64,000 nucleotides of DNA from Dehalococcoidia bacterium (GTDB lineage: Bacteria > Chloroflexota > Dehalococcoidia > UBA3495). Made by a program: the position numbers and the translations under genes. This document shows positions 45,291 through 52,635 of the stretch, piece after piece (within the stretch, counting starts at the first letter, position 1; each line of letters begins with the position of its first letter). The notes under the pieces are model-generated. The model saw only the letters and a program-made list of their open reading frames with translations, was not told the DNA's origin and did no database searches. The stretch spans positions 1 through 64,000 of the forward strand of contig JASMCQ010000022.1 in the NCBI GenBank assembly GCA_030753265.1, written 5' to 3'.

Positions 45291-46302
45291 CGGCGGAGGC
45301 CCCAAACCAGCCCTGCGGCTGGCCCTGGCCAGCGACGGCGAGCTGCATAAAGGCACGCTGGATTTTCTGGGGGCTTGCGGCCTGCCGGTGCACCGCCCCA
45401 GCTCTCGCCGTTATACCGCCTTGGTTCCGGCCGTTCCCGGAGTAGAGGTGCTGCTGCAGCGGGCCGCGGACATCACCCAAAAGGTCGAAGAAGGTAGCGC
45501 GGAGCTGGGAATTACCGGCATGGACCGGTTCCTGGAGGGACGGGCCGACGATGGGCAAGTGATCTCGCTGATCGATGACCTGCACTTCGGGCGCTGCGAT
45601 CTGGTCCTGGCCGTACCCGACTCCTGGCTGGACGTTACCTCGGTGGCCGACCTGGCCGATCTGGCCCTGGAGTTTCGCCAGGAAGGGAAGCAGCTTCGCA
45701 TCACCACCAAGTACCCTCGTATGTTGCGCCGGTACTTGTTCGAGAGGGGCATCAACCACTTCACCCTGGTGCCCGCCAGCGGGACGCTCGAGGCTGCTCC
45801 TGCCGCGGGATACGCCGACCTGATCGCGGACCTGACCTCCACCGGCACCACCCTCCGGGAAAACCGGCTGAAAACCTTGGAAGAGGGCACCGTACTGGTT
45901 TCTCAGGCCTGCCTTATCGGCAACCCGGCACTGCTCGCCGCGAACCCGGCTGAACTGGATTTGGCCAGGGCCCTCGTCGAGCCCATGGAGGCGCACCTTC
46001 GGGCCAAGTCCTATTACCGTCTGACGGCCAACGTCCGGGGCCAATCCGCCGTTGAGGTCAGCGCTACAGTTCTGGCCCGGCCCGATCTGGCCGGGCTGCG
46101 CGGCCCCACTGTCGCCAGGGTTTATAATGTGGAAGAGCAGGACTGGCACAGTCTCAGCTTGCTGGTCAAGAAGGAGCTGCTGCTGGATGCCGTGGACCAC
46201 CTGCGTGACTGCGGGGCCGTGGACATCGCCGCTTCCCAGGTTAACTACCTGTTTGAAGGGCACTCGGAAGCGTACCGGCTCCTCCTCGATCGCGGCCCTT
46301 GA
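45277..46302 (+). CDS. hisG: ATP phosphoribosyltransferase, long form
   Basis: First enzyme of histidine synthesis, joining ATP and PRPP. LRLALASDGELHKGTLDFL is the start of the fold, ELGITGMDRFLE and DLIADLTSTGTTLRENRL the later motifs. Residues from about 265 to the end (TVARVYNVEEQDWHSLSLLV) form the C-terminal regulatory domain of the long form, which binds histidine and normally works without HisZ. The start at 45277 overlaps the preceding gene by 14 bp; an ATG at 45259 is also possible. Confidence 0.93.
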   Translation: MPRSNGGGPKPALRLALASDGELHKGTLDFLGACGLPVHRPSSRRYTALVPAVPGVEVLLQRAADITQKVEEGSAELGITGMDRFLEGRADDGQVISLIDDLHFGRCDLVLAVPDSWLDVTSVADLADLALEFRQEGKQLRITTKYPRMLRRYLFERGINHFTLVPASGTLEAAPAAGYADLIADLTSTGTTLRENRLKTLEEGTVLVSQACLIGNPALLAANPAELDLARALVEPMEAHLRAKSYYRLTANVRGQSAVEVSATVLARPDLAGLRGPTVARVYNVEEQDWHSLSLLVKKELLLDAVDHLRDCGAVDIAASQVNYLFEGHSEAYRLLLDRGP

Positions 46303-46310
46303 CGCCATAC

Positions 46311-46367
46311 CGAGCGGTCAGCGGTAGGTTCGAGCCGGCGCTGACCGCGGATAGCTGACTGCTCGAG
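46311..46367. repeat. Inverted GCTGAC repeat before the phospholipase-like gene
   Basis: CGAGCGGTCAGC pairs with GCTGACTGCTCG (one mismatch), enclosing GCGCTGACCGCGG. It belongs to the GCTGA family and ends a few bases before the ATG at 46373. Confidence 0.55.
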
Positions 46368-46372
46368 GTACC

Positions 46373-47149
46373 ATGCCGAACTTACCGACACACCTGTACA
46401 TGGTCAATCGGCTTGTGGAGCGGCTGGACTGGGGGTGCCTTTCCGGCAACCTCGGCAGCCTCTACCTGGGGTCCACCGCGCCGGATATGCGGGCAATGAC
46501 CAAGTGGCCCAGGGAGCGCACCCACTTCGCACCGCTGTCCGTCCGCGAGGTCGGCACCGGCCCGCGGGAGATGTTCCGGCTTCACCCGGAGTTGGCCGAT
46601 TACCGGACGCTGTCCAACGCTACCCGGGCCTTCATCCTGGGCTACATCAGCCACCTGGTGGCCGACGAAACCTGGATTACTACCATCTACCGCCCAAGCT
46701 TCGATCCCCCCGAGGGGAGCGCCATGGCCGCAGGCAACAAGGTGGAGGCTCATATCTGGGACCGGGCGTTGCAGCTCGACATGGACCGCCGGGCGCTGCC
46801 CCATGTGGGAGGCCATCTCCAGCCCATAGCGGAAATGCCCGCCGATGCGGTGGGCCGTGACGTGAGCTTCCTCGGTGCGGAGGCGCTGGAGGAATGGAAG
46901 GAATGGGTGGGCCGGTTCGTCGTCCGGGAGTTCACCTGGGAACGGTTGAGGCGGTCGTTGAACCGGATGTACCGGGGTGACGATGAGGTGCAACAGGCGG
47001 TGGACGGCTTCCTGGATGAGATGCCCGGCAGCTTGGAACAGGTCTACCAACGGATACCTCGCGAGACGATCGACGCCTACCAGCAAAGGGTCCTCGAAGA
47101 GACCGTGGTCCAGGTGCAAGAGCATTGGGGCCCGGCCTATCCTGACTAG
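46373..47149 (+). CDS. Zinc-dependent phospholipase C-like protein
   Basis: A 258-residue protein with the pattern of the zinc-dependent phospholipase C family: PTHLYMVNRLVERL at the start, YLGSTAPDMRAMTK with a conserved Asp, THFAP with a conserved His, and FILGYISHLVADETWITTIY with HLVAD. These Asp and His residues would bind metal. There is no signal peptide, so it is probably cytoplasmic and may act on a phosphorylated metabolite. It lies between hisG and hisD, but no such step exists in histidine synthesis. Confidence 0.65.
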   Translation: MPNLPTHLYMVNRLVERLDWGCLSGNLGSLYLGSTAPDMRAMTKWPRERTHFAPLSVREVGTGPREMFRLHPELADYRTLSNATRAFILGYISHLVADETWITTIYRPSFDPPEGSAMAAGNKVEAHIWDRALQLDMDRRALPHVGGHLQPIAEMPADAVGRDVSFLGAEALEEWKEWVGRFVVREFTWERLRRSLNRMYRGDDEVQQAVDGFLDEMPGSLEQVYQRIPRETIDAYQQRVLEETVVQVQEHWGPAYPD

Positions 47150-47155
47150 TCTGCT

Positions 47156-47301
47156 GTCTCATAAATGGTTTGATACCCTGCCCGTCATCCCGGCGAAGGC
47201 CGGGATCCAGCAAAAGCTTCTCTGGATTTCGGCCTTCGCCGGAAAGACGCCGGTGGTGGGTGTGCCGCATGGTTTCGCAGGTGTAAAGCTGTTTACGAGA
47301 C
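47156..47301. repeat. 146-bp MITE-like element, copy 1
   Basis: Imperfect terminal inverted repeats: GTCTCATAAATGG at the left (from 47156) and GTTTACGAGAC at the right (to 47301), 16 of 22 bases pairing. The core is CGTCATCCCGGCGAAGGCCG with an inverted copy CGGCCTTCGCCGG. A related 148-bp copy is at 51256-51403. Confidence 0.65.
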
Positions 47302-47409
47302 TGTACACTAGAAGCGCGAAATACCTGCACCGGTCACTGGGAGTCATCCGGAGACGGATGGCGGACCGGTGACGGGCACCTTATTGAGACCCTTGACCCA
47401 GCCAGAGTA

Positions 47410-47459
47410 GTGAGATCGAATCCGGTCTCACTCGGGGCGGCTCGCCGCCTCCGGACCGG
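47410..47459 (+). promoter_or_regulatory. Alternative hairpins in the hisD leader
   Basis: GTGAGA (47410-47415) can pair with TCTCAC (47426-47431), while CCGGTC (47422-47427) can pair with GACCGG (47454-47459) enclosing a GGCGG/CCGCC stem. The two share 47426-47427 and so exclude each other. The leader lacks a U-tract and a His-rich leader peptide. Confidence 0.35.
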
Positions 47460-47486
47460 CAATTTGCCAGCCAAAGGATAGAACCA

Positions 47487-48818
47487 GTGAAGCTCAGAAC
47501 GATTCAGGGCATCGAAAGCGCGGAGGAAGTCCTGGTCCGGGTTGACCCCCTGGACCTGAGCACTCTGCCCGAATCCGTTTTGGCCCGGACCCGCCAGGCC
47601 TTCGGGGACGGGGTTACCCCGGAGCAGTCGATAGTGCGCATCCTCCGTGAGGTGCGCGCCGAGGGGGACCCGGCGGTCCGGCGCTACACCCTGCTGCTCG
47701 ACGGCCTGGATCTGGACGAGATAAGAGTCACCGAAGCGGAGATGGCGGAGGCGCGGGCCCAGGTGTCAGCCGAGTTGCGCCAGTCCCTAGAGCTGGCCGC
47801 CGCCCGGATCAGAGAGTTCCATCAGGCCGTCCTGCCTCGGGACTGGCTGGACGATGAGAAAGGCCTGGGAGAGTTGATTCGCCCCCTGGACCGGGTGGGC
47901 CTGTACGCGCCCGGCGGCACCGCCGCCTATCCTTCGACCGTGTTGATGACCGCCATCCCGGCCCGGGTCGCCGGGGTGGGCGAGGTGATTCTGAGCACAC
48001 CGCGCCGGGGAGGCGAACCGCTCAACCCGGCGGTGCTGGTGGCGGCCGAGATCGCCGGGGTCGACGCCGTGTACCAGATCGGCGGCGTGCAGGCCATCGG
48101 GGCCATGGCCTACGGCACCGAGTCGGTCCCCAAGGTGGACAAGATCTGCGGTCCCGGCAACATCTTCGTAGCCTACGCCAAGAGGATGGTGCAAGGCCAG
48201 GTGGACATCGACGGCGTCTACGGCCCCACGGAGACCATCCTGGTCGCCGACGAGACCGCCAACGCCGGGTTCTGCGCCGCCGACCTCATCGGTCAGGCGG
48301 AGCACGACCCGCTGGCGACCGCCATCCTCATCACCACCTCCGGCAGCCTGGTGAAGGCCGTGGAAGGGGAGCTTGACCGCCAGTTGGCATCCCAGCCCAG
48401 GGGGGAGATGGCCCGGGGAGCGCTGGAGCGCCAGGGCCGGGTGGTGCTGGTGGACACGGTGGACCAGGCGGTGGACCTGGCCAACCGCATCGCCCCGGAG
48501 CACCTTTGCCTCATGGTTCGGGACCCTTGGGCCTGGGTGGGCCGGGTGAAACACGCGGGAGGCCTCTTCCTGGGAGAGTTTTCGCCGGAGGTCATGGGAG
48601 ATTACATCGCCGGTCCGAGCCACGTAATGCCCACGGGGGGCACCGCGCGTTTCAGCTCAGCCCTCAGCGTCCACCAGTTCCTGCGCACTATGCCGGTGGT
48701 GGGCTTGAGCCCCGAAGACTTTCGCCGGTTGGGTCCGGCGGCGATCAAGATAGCCGAGGCCGAAGGCCTGGCCGGCCACGCCAGCGCCATCACCGTGCGG
48801 TTGGCCAGCCTGGGATGA
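47487..48818 (+). CDS. hisD: Histidinol dehydrogenase
   Basis: Catalyses the last two steps of histidine synthesis, oxidising histidinol to histidine with NAD. The 443-residue product has VGLYAPGGTAAYPSTVLM, DKICGPGNIFVAYAKRMV, GPTETILVADETANAGFCA (signature) and IAPEHLCLM, where Glu and His are the catalytic pair. Zinc ligands are in LIGQAEHDP and the later AGPSHVMPT. The start is GTG with AAGGA upstream. Usual length is 430. Confidence 0.97.
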   Translation: MKLRTIQGIESAEEVLVRVDPLDLSTLPESVLARTRQAFGDGVTPEQSIVRILREVRAEGDPAVRRYTLLLDGLDLDEIRVTEAEMAEARAQVSAELRQSLELAAARIREFHQAVLPRDWLDDEKGLGELIRPLDRVGLYAPGGTAAYPSTVLMTAIPARVAGVGEVILSTPRRGGEPLNPAVLVAAEIAGVDAVYQIGGVQAIGAMAYGTESVPKVDKICGPGNIFVAYAKRMVQGQVDIDGVYGPTETILVADETANAGFCAADLIGQAEHDPLATAILITTSGSLVKAVEGELDRQLASQPRGEMARGALERQGRVVLVDTVDQAVDLANRIAPEHLCLMVRDPWAWVGRVKHAGGLFLGEFSPEVMGDYIAGPSHVMPTGGTARFSSALSVHQFLRTMPVVGLSPEDFRRLGPAAIKIAEAEGLAGHASAITVRLASLG

Positions 48819-49114
48819 GAAGCCGGGCCCGTGAAAATGTGACCTTTCCCAGCGGCAGCTTCAAGCCCAGCTACTGAACCATGAATCAGCCGCCAATAAG
48901 AGCAAGGAGCACAATCCGTGATGCTCCCCCTTTGGTAAAGGGGGATACAGGGGGATTTCCCCCTCAACCAAACCGTCGATCCAAGAGTCAGCAATCTTCA
49001 GGCAGGCTGGTGGACTCGGGTTTACCAGGCCCCTGAATTTCGGACAGAAGCGGATCCTTACGTCCTGCCCGGTCACCTACGCCGGCAGGTAACTTCCCGG
49101 GAGGTGGACAACAG
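48819..49114. other. Gap between hisD and hisC
   Basis: 296 bp with the CCCCCTTT repeat (48926-48958), otherwise no gene or clear promoter. Confidence 0.5.
48926..48958. repeat. CCCCCTTTGGTAAAGGGGG repeat, copy 2
   Basis: An 8-bp stem with a GGT loop, followed by ATACAGGGGGATTT. It matches the copy at 36662-36693 apart from a short difference after the stem. Confidence 0.7.
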
Positions 49115-50215
49115 GTGGGAAAGATGAACGACGTTAGCGGCCTCATGTTGCCTCACATACGCCGTCTGGAAACCTACGAGGGCGTGCAACCGATGGAGGT
49201 CATGGCCCAAAGGGCCGGCATACCCGCGGACCAGGTGATCCGTCTCAACGGGAACGAGAACCCCTACGGGCCGTCTCCCGGAGTGGTGGAGGCGCTGGGC
49301 AGCTTCCCGAACTTCAACCACTACCCCGACCCGGACCAGAGAAAGCTTCGCGAGGTCCTTGCCGGTTATCTTAGGGTGCCGGCGGAGCAGATCGTGGCCG
49401 GGAACGGTAGCGACGAGATCATCGACCTGCTGATGCGGATGTTCGTCGGCCCCGGCGAGAACATCGTCATCCCGTCCCCCACCTTCGGCATGTACGCCTT
49501 CTCGGCGGACATCTGCGGCGGAAAGACCGTCGAGGTGGACCGGGACGAAAGCTTCGAGATCGACGTGGAGGCGATGAAGCGGGCCGTCACTCCGAAGACC
49601 AAGGCGTTCTTCCTCGCCTCGCCCAACAATCCCACGGGAAATATCGCCACCGAGGCCCAGATTCTAGGCCTGCTGGAGACCGGTCTCCTGGTAGTGGTGG
49701 ATGAGACCTACTACGAGTTTTGCGGCCACACGGTGCTGCCCCTGCTGCGGGAGCATCCCAACCTGGTGGTCCTCCGCACCTTCAGCAAGTGGGCCGGGCT
49801 CGCCGGGTTGCGCATCGGCCTGGGGGTGATGAATCCGGACCTGGCCAGGGCCATGATGAGCATGAAACCCCCGTACAACGTGAACCTGGCCGCCGAGGTG
49901 GCCCTGCTGGCCTCGCTCCAAGACATTCCAGGCCTGCTGGGCCGGGTGCGGAGCATCGTGGCCGAGCGGGACCGGGAGATGGGCCTGCTCCGGGAAATCG
50001 AGGGACTGAAGGTTTGGCCCTCCCAGGCCAACTTCATTCTGTGCGGGCTGCCCGAAGGGAAAGGAAAAGAAATTTTCGATGGTCTTTGCAGCCGGGGCAT
50101 CTTCCTGCGCTATTTCAGTACCTCGAGGCTGAAGGACCACATCCGGGCCAGCGTTGGGCTGCCCCACGAGACCGATGCCGTGGTCCGGGCCTTCGCCGAG
50201 CTGATCGGCGGGTGA
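49115..50215 (+). CDS. hisC: Histidinol-phosphate aminotransferase
   Basis: A PLP enzyme (fold type I) that transaminates imidazole acetol phosphate with glutamate. The 366-residue product has NGNENPYGPSPGVVEAL, NPNNPTGN-like LASPNNPTGNIA, VVDETYYEF with the Asp that binds the PLP nitrogen, and FSKWAGLAGLRIG, where Lys225 forms the Schiff base. The start is GTG; an ATG 9 bases later is possible. It precedes hisB by 61 bp. Confidence 0.95.
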   Translation: MGKMNDVSGLMLPHIRRLETYEGVQPMEVMAQRAGIPADQVIRLNGNENPYGPSPGVVEALGSFPNFNHYPDPDQRKLREVLAGYLRVPAEQIVAGNGSDEIIDLLMRMFVGPGENIVIPSPTFGMYAFSADICGGKTVEVDRDESFEIDVEAMKRAVTPKTKAFFLASPNNPTGNIATEAQILGLLETGLLVVVDETYYEFCGHTVLPLLREHPNLVVLRTFSKWAGLAGLRIGLGVMNPDLARAMMSMKPPYNVNLAAEVALLASLQDIPGLLGRVRSIVAERDREMGLLREIEGLKVWPSQANFILCGLPEGKGKEIFDGLCSRGIFLRYFSTSRLKDHIRASVGLPHETDAVVRAFAELIGG

Positions 50216-50276
50216 CGGAAATGGGACCAATTGGAACCAACAGGGAGTCTGTTCTGCAGAGGAGAAACGGTCAAGG

Positions 50277-51110
50277 ATGACCAATAAGGATATTGTCCTG
50301 GCAACACTCGGCCAGGCTGAGAAACCCAACTGCGACGATTGCGTCTCAAAGCGATCCCAAGTCCGGCCCCGTCAGACGGTCAACCAGATTTGTTCATCGC
50401 TGGGGCGGCAGGGCATCCTTCGCCGCGAGAAGGTACCCTGCGGCGATTGCGGGAAGCGGAAGCTGACCAGCATCATCGTTCAGTGCCCGCCGGCAAGCCT
50501 GCCTCCCGTCCGGGAGCCGAGGTTGGCGTCCCTGATCCGAGAGACCGGGGAGACCAGCGTCAACATCTCCATCAACCTGGATGGAACGGGACGATACGAG
50601 GTGGACACCGGCAACGGCTTCCTCGACCACATGATCAGCCAGGTGGCCCGCCACGGATTGATTGACATAACGCTGAAGGCCCGGGGCGACGTTCACACCG
50701 GGTGGCATCACCTGGTCGAGGATGTGGCGATCATGCTGGGGCGGGCCTTTCGCGAGGCCCTGGGTGAGGCCCGGGGCATCCGGCGCATGGGCCACGCCAT
50801 CGTGCCCCTGGACGAGGCGCTGGCGTTGGTGGCCGTGGATTGTAGCGGCCGGCCCCACGCGGCGGTGGAGACCACCCTGGACGATACCATGGTGGAGACG
50901 CTGCCCGGCGACCTGATCCGGCACTTCCTGGAGTCATTCGCCGTCGAGGGCAGAATCAGCCTGCACGCCAAGGTGCTGGCCGGAGTCAGTCCCCACCACA
51001 AGGCTGAGGCCCTGTGCAAAGCCCTGGCCCGGGCCCTGCGGGACGCGCTGGAGCCGGACCCCAGGGCCCCCGGGCAGGTCCCCAGCACCAAGGGGACCAT
51101 CGACAGCTAG
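50277..51110 (+). CDS. hisB: Imidazoleglycerol-phosphate dehydratase with N-terminal winged-helix/zinc-like module
   Basis: Dehydrates imidazoleglycerol phosphate. Residues about 84-277 are a complete HisB: LDGTGRYEVDTGNGFLDHM, GWHHLVEDVAIMLG and SPHHKAEALCKALARALRD carry the metal-binding His and Glu residues. Residues 1-70 form an extra module with PRQTVNQICSSLGRQGIL, a winged-helix pattern, and four cysteines (CDDC, CGDC) able to bind zinc. The frame is continuous from the ATG at 50277. A start at the TTG at 50523 would give a normal HisB, so the module might be a separate translation product. Usual length is about 195. Confidence 0.92.
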   Translation: MTNKDIVLATLGQAEKPNCDDCVSKRSQVRPRQTVNQICSSLGRQGILRREKVPCGDCGKRKLTSIIVQCPPASLPPVREPRLASLIRETGETSVNISINLDGTGRYEVDTGNGFLDHMISQVARHGLIDITLKARGDVHTGWHHLVEDVAIMLGRAFREALGEARGIRRMGHAIVPLDEALALVAVDCSGRPHAAVETTLDDTMVETLPGDLIRHFLESFAVEGRISLHAKVLAGVSPHHKAEALCKALARALRDALEPDPRAPGQVPSTKGTIDS

Positions 51111-51179
51111 GAGCCAGGCCGGTCTCCGCGAAATGGGCTTACAATACCCGAGCACGCGACTTGGTCCTTGGCACGGCCT

Positions 51180-51198
51180 CCTCTCCCTTTGGGAGAGG
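51180..51198. repeat. CCTCTCCC hairpin
   Basis: CCTCTCCC and GGGAGAGG form a perfect 8-bp stem with a TTT loop, followed by TGAGGTGAGGG. It resembles the inner stem of the 66-bp REP-like element and may be a partial copy. Confidence 0.5.
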
Positions 51199-51255
51199 AT
51201 TGAGGTGAGGGCGGTGCCGAGGCTCGTGGGCCAAGCCCTTCGCGGCTGGCGTACC

Positions 51256-51403
51256 GTCCCGATAATAGCCTTAGAAGGGCGGAACCAGGCGACAACCCTT
51301 CTCCGCCCCTGTCTTTCCGGCGCAAGCCGGAACCCAGAAAAGGGCAAGCTGGATCCCGGCCTTCGCCGGGATGGCGGGCCGGGTATCAAGCCATTTGCGG
51401 GAC
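51256..51403. repeat. 148-bp MITE-like element, copy 2
   Basis: The left end GTCCCGATAATAGCC is an imperfect inverted copy of the right end (GGCTTGATACCC read on the other strand, ending GGGAC at 51403). The core CGGCCTTCGCCGGGATGGCG matches copy 1 at 47156-47301 in the opposite direction. Confidence 0.6.
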
Positions 51404-51458
51404 ACTACACAAGGGCCTTGTGCGGGTGAACGGCTGCCCTGCGTCGTCACCCCAGCCC

Positions 51459-52229
51459 CTACCGGCCCTTTCTGGACAGGAAGTCGGGGAAGGCCTCTTC
51501 GACCCCGTAGCCCTTCACCTTCTCGGTGGTGAAGATGCGCTCGTTGTCCCACTGCCGGTGAAGATCGCAGCCCATATCCTGGAGGAGCAGCTCCTTGACC
51601 CCCATGACCGACTCGTGGCGGTTGGCGGCGATGGTGGTGGCTATCTCCATGGTCTTGGCCCGTAGCTGGTCCGCCGGCACCAGGTGGTTGAGCAATCCGA
51701 TGCGGTAAGCCTCGTCGGCCCCCACGACGCGTCCGGTGAACAGCAGCTCCTTGGCCATAGGCCAGCCCACCTGGTTGGGGAGGGTCCAGGTGCAGTTGAT
51801 CCGGCCATAGGCGGCGGCCAGGAAGCGGAATATAGTGTTCTCGCAGCCGATGCGGAAATCCAAAGACGACGCCAGCACCGAGCCGCCTCCGTAGGCCAGG
51901 CCGTTCATCATGCCGATGACCGGCTTCGGGCAAGCGGAGATTTCATAGGAAAACTGGGATCGCTGGGCGGAGTTCCGGTCCCGCTCTTCCTCGCTCAGTT
52001 CTTTGGCATCGGTGCGCTGTTGATGAATGTCAGCGCCGGCGGAAAAAGCGCGGTTACCCGATCCGGTGATGACAATGCAGCCGATGTCGTCGTTTGTACT
52101 CGCTTTGACTACCGCATCATGTAGCTCAAAGCTAAGCTGGCGGGACAAAGCGTTGAGGACTTCTGGGCGGTTCAACGTGATGATGGTCACACCGCTGTCT
52201 TGTTCCACCAGGATGTGCTCGTAAGGCAT
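51459..52229 (-). CDS. Enoyl-CoA hydratase/isomerase family protein
   Basis: A crotonase-fold enzyme of 256 residues acting on acyl-CoA thioesters. ITLNRPEVLNALS is the N-terminal motif, FSAGADIHQ forms the oxyanion hole and MNGLAYGGGSVLAS the second half of the CoA-binding site. The catalytic Glu of hydratases is not obvious in the FRFLAAAYGRINCTW region, so the reaction could be hydration, isomerisation or hydrolysis. The start is the ATG at 52229 behind a strong AGGAGG; the frame extends upstream but without a site. It is divergent from the ThDP-enzyme gene. Confidence 0.88.
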   Translation of the reverse strand: MPYEHILVEQDSGVTIITLNRPEVLNALSRQLSFELHDAVVKASTNDDIGCIVITGSGNRAFSAGADIHQQRTDAKELSEEERDRNSAQRSQFSYEISACPKPVIGMMNGLAYGGGSVLASSLDFRIGCENTIFRFLAAAYGRINCTWTLPNQVGWPMAKELLFTGRVVGADEAYRIGLLNHLVPADQLRAKTMEIATTIAANRHESVMGVKELLLQDMGCDLHRQWDNERIFTTEKVKGYGVEEAFPDFLSRKGR

Positions 52230-52635
52230 GCTTTCCTCCTGAATAATGGGCAGCGATTTTTCCGGCCTGCCGGCGGAGCTTGGTCGGCGATTCGCCGAGC
52301 TTGCGCCTCGCGGGCCGGGCAAATCTCATTGTACGGAGTGAAGCCGGGACAGTCAATTTGCCCTAAAAGTTTGCCCTAATTTCGCCCCAGAGGGTTATGG
52401 TACACTGCTAGCAGGCGCGGCCCGGGCCACTCTTCCTCCCGTTTTGCCGCGGCCCTGGTAGATGATTGATCTTGCTTCGACGGGTGATGCCGATTACCCC
52501 ATCCTAACCTTCCCCTTCGTAAGGTTAGGGAACTATCCTCTCCCCTTTGCTAAAAGGAAGATAAAAGAGGGGGTCAGTTCGAGTACCGGCCGGCTGTCGT
52601 GGCCCCATGTTTCGAGAACTCAGGAGGTGGTCACC
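52230..52635. other. Divergent intergenic region, 406 bp
   Basis: Separates the enoyl-CoA hydratase and ThDP-enzyme genes and must hold both promoters. TACACT at 52401-52406 could be a -10 element, but no -35 at proper spacing is evident. It also contains the hairpin at 52503-52529. The upstream reading frame joined to the ThDP enzyme is made of this region and has no homology. Confidence 0.5.
52503..52529. repeat. Perfect 9-bp inverted repeat
   Basis: CCTAACCTT and AAGGTTAGG with a 9-nt loop, followed by CCTCTCCCCTTT and its partial complement. It may be a repeat remnant or a leader hairpin of the ThDP-enzyme gene. Confidence 0.5.

Larger units (their letters stand above)
51111..51458. other. 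Intergenic region with repeats, 348 bp
   Basis: Lies between the end of hisB and the end of the enoyl-CoA hydratase gene (convergent). It holds the small hairpin at 51180-51198 and the 148-bp element at 51256-51403. No gene supported. Confidence 0.6.

Noticed and set aside
52462..52635. N-terminal extension of the ThDP enzyme
   Set aside because: It is translated from a hairpin-rich intergenic region, while a GTG with AGGAGG at 52636 gives the normal family length.
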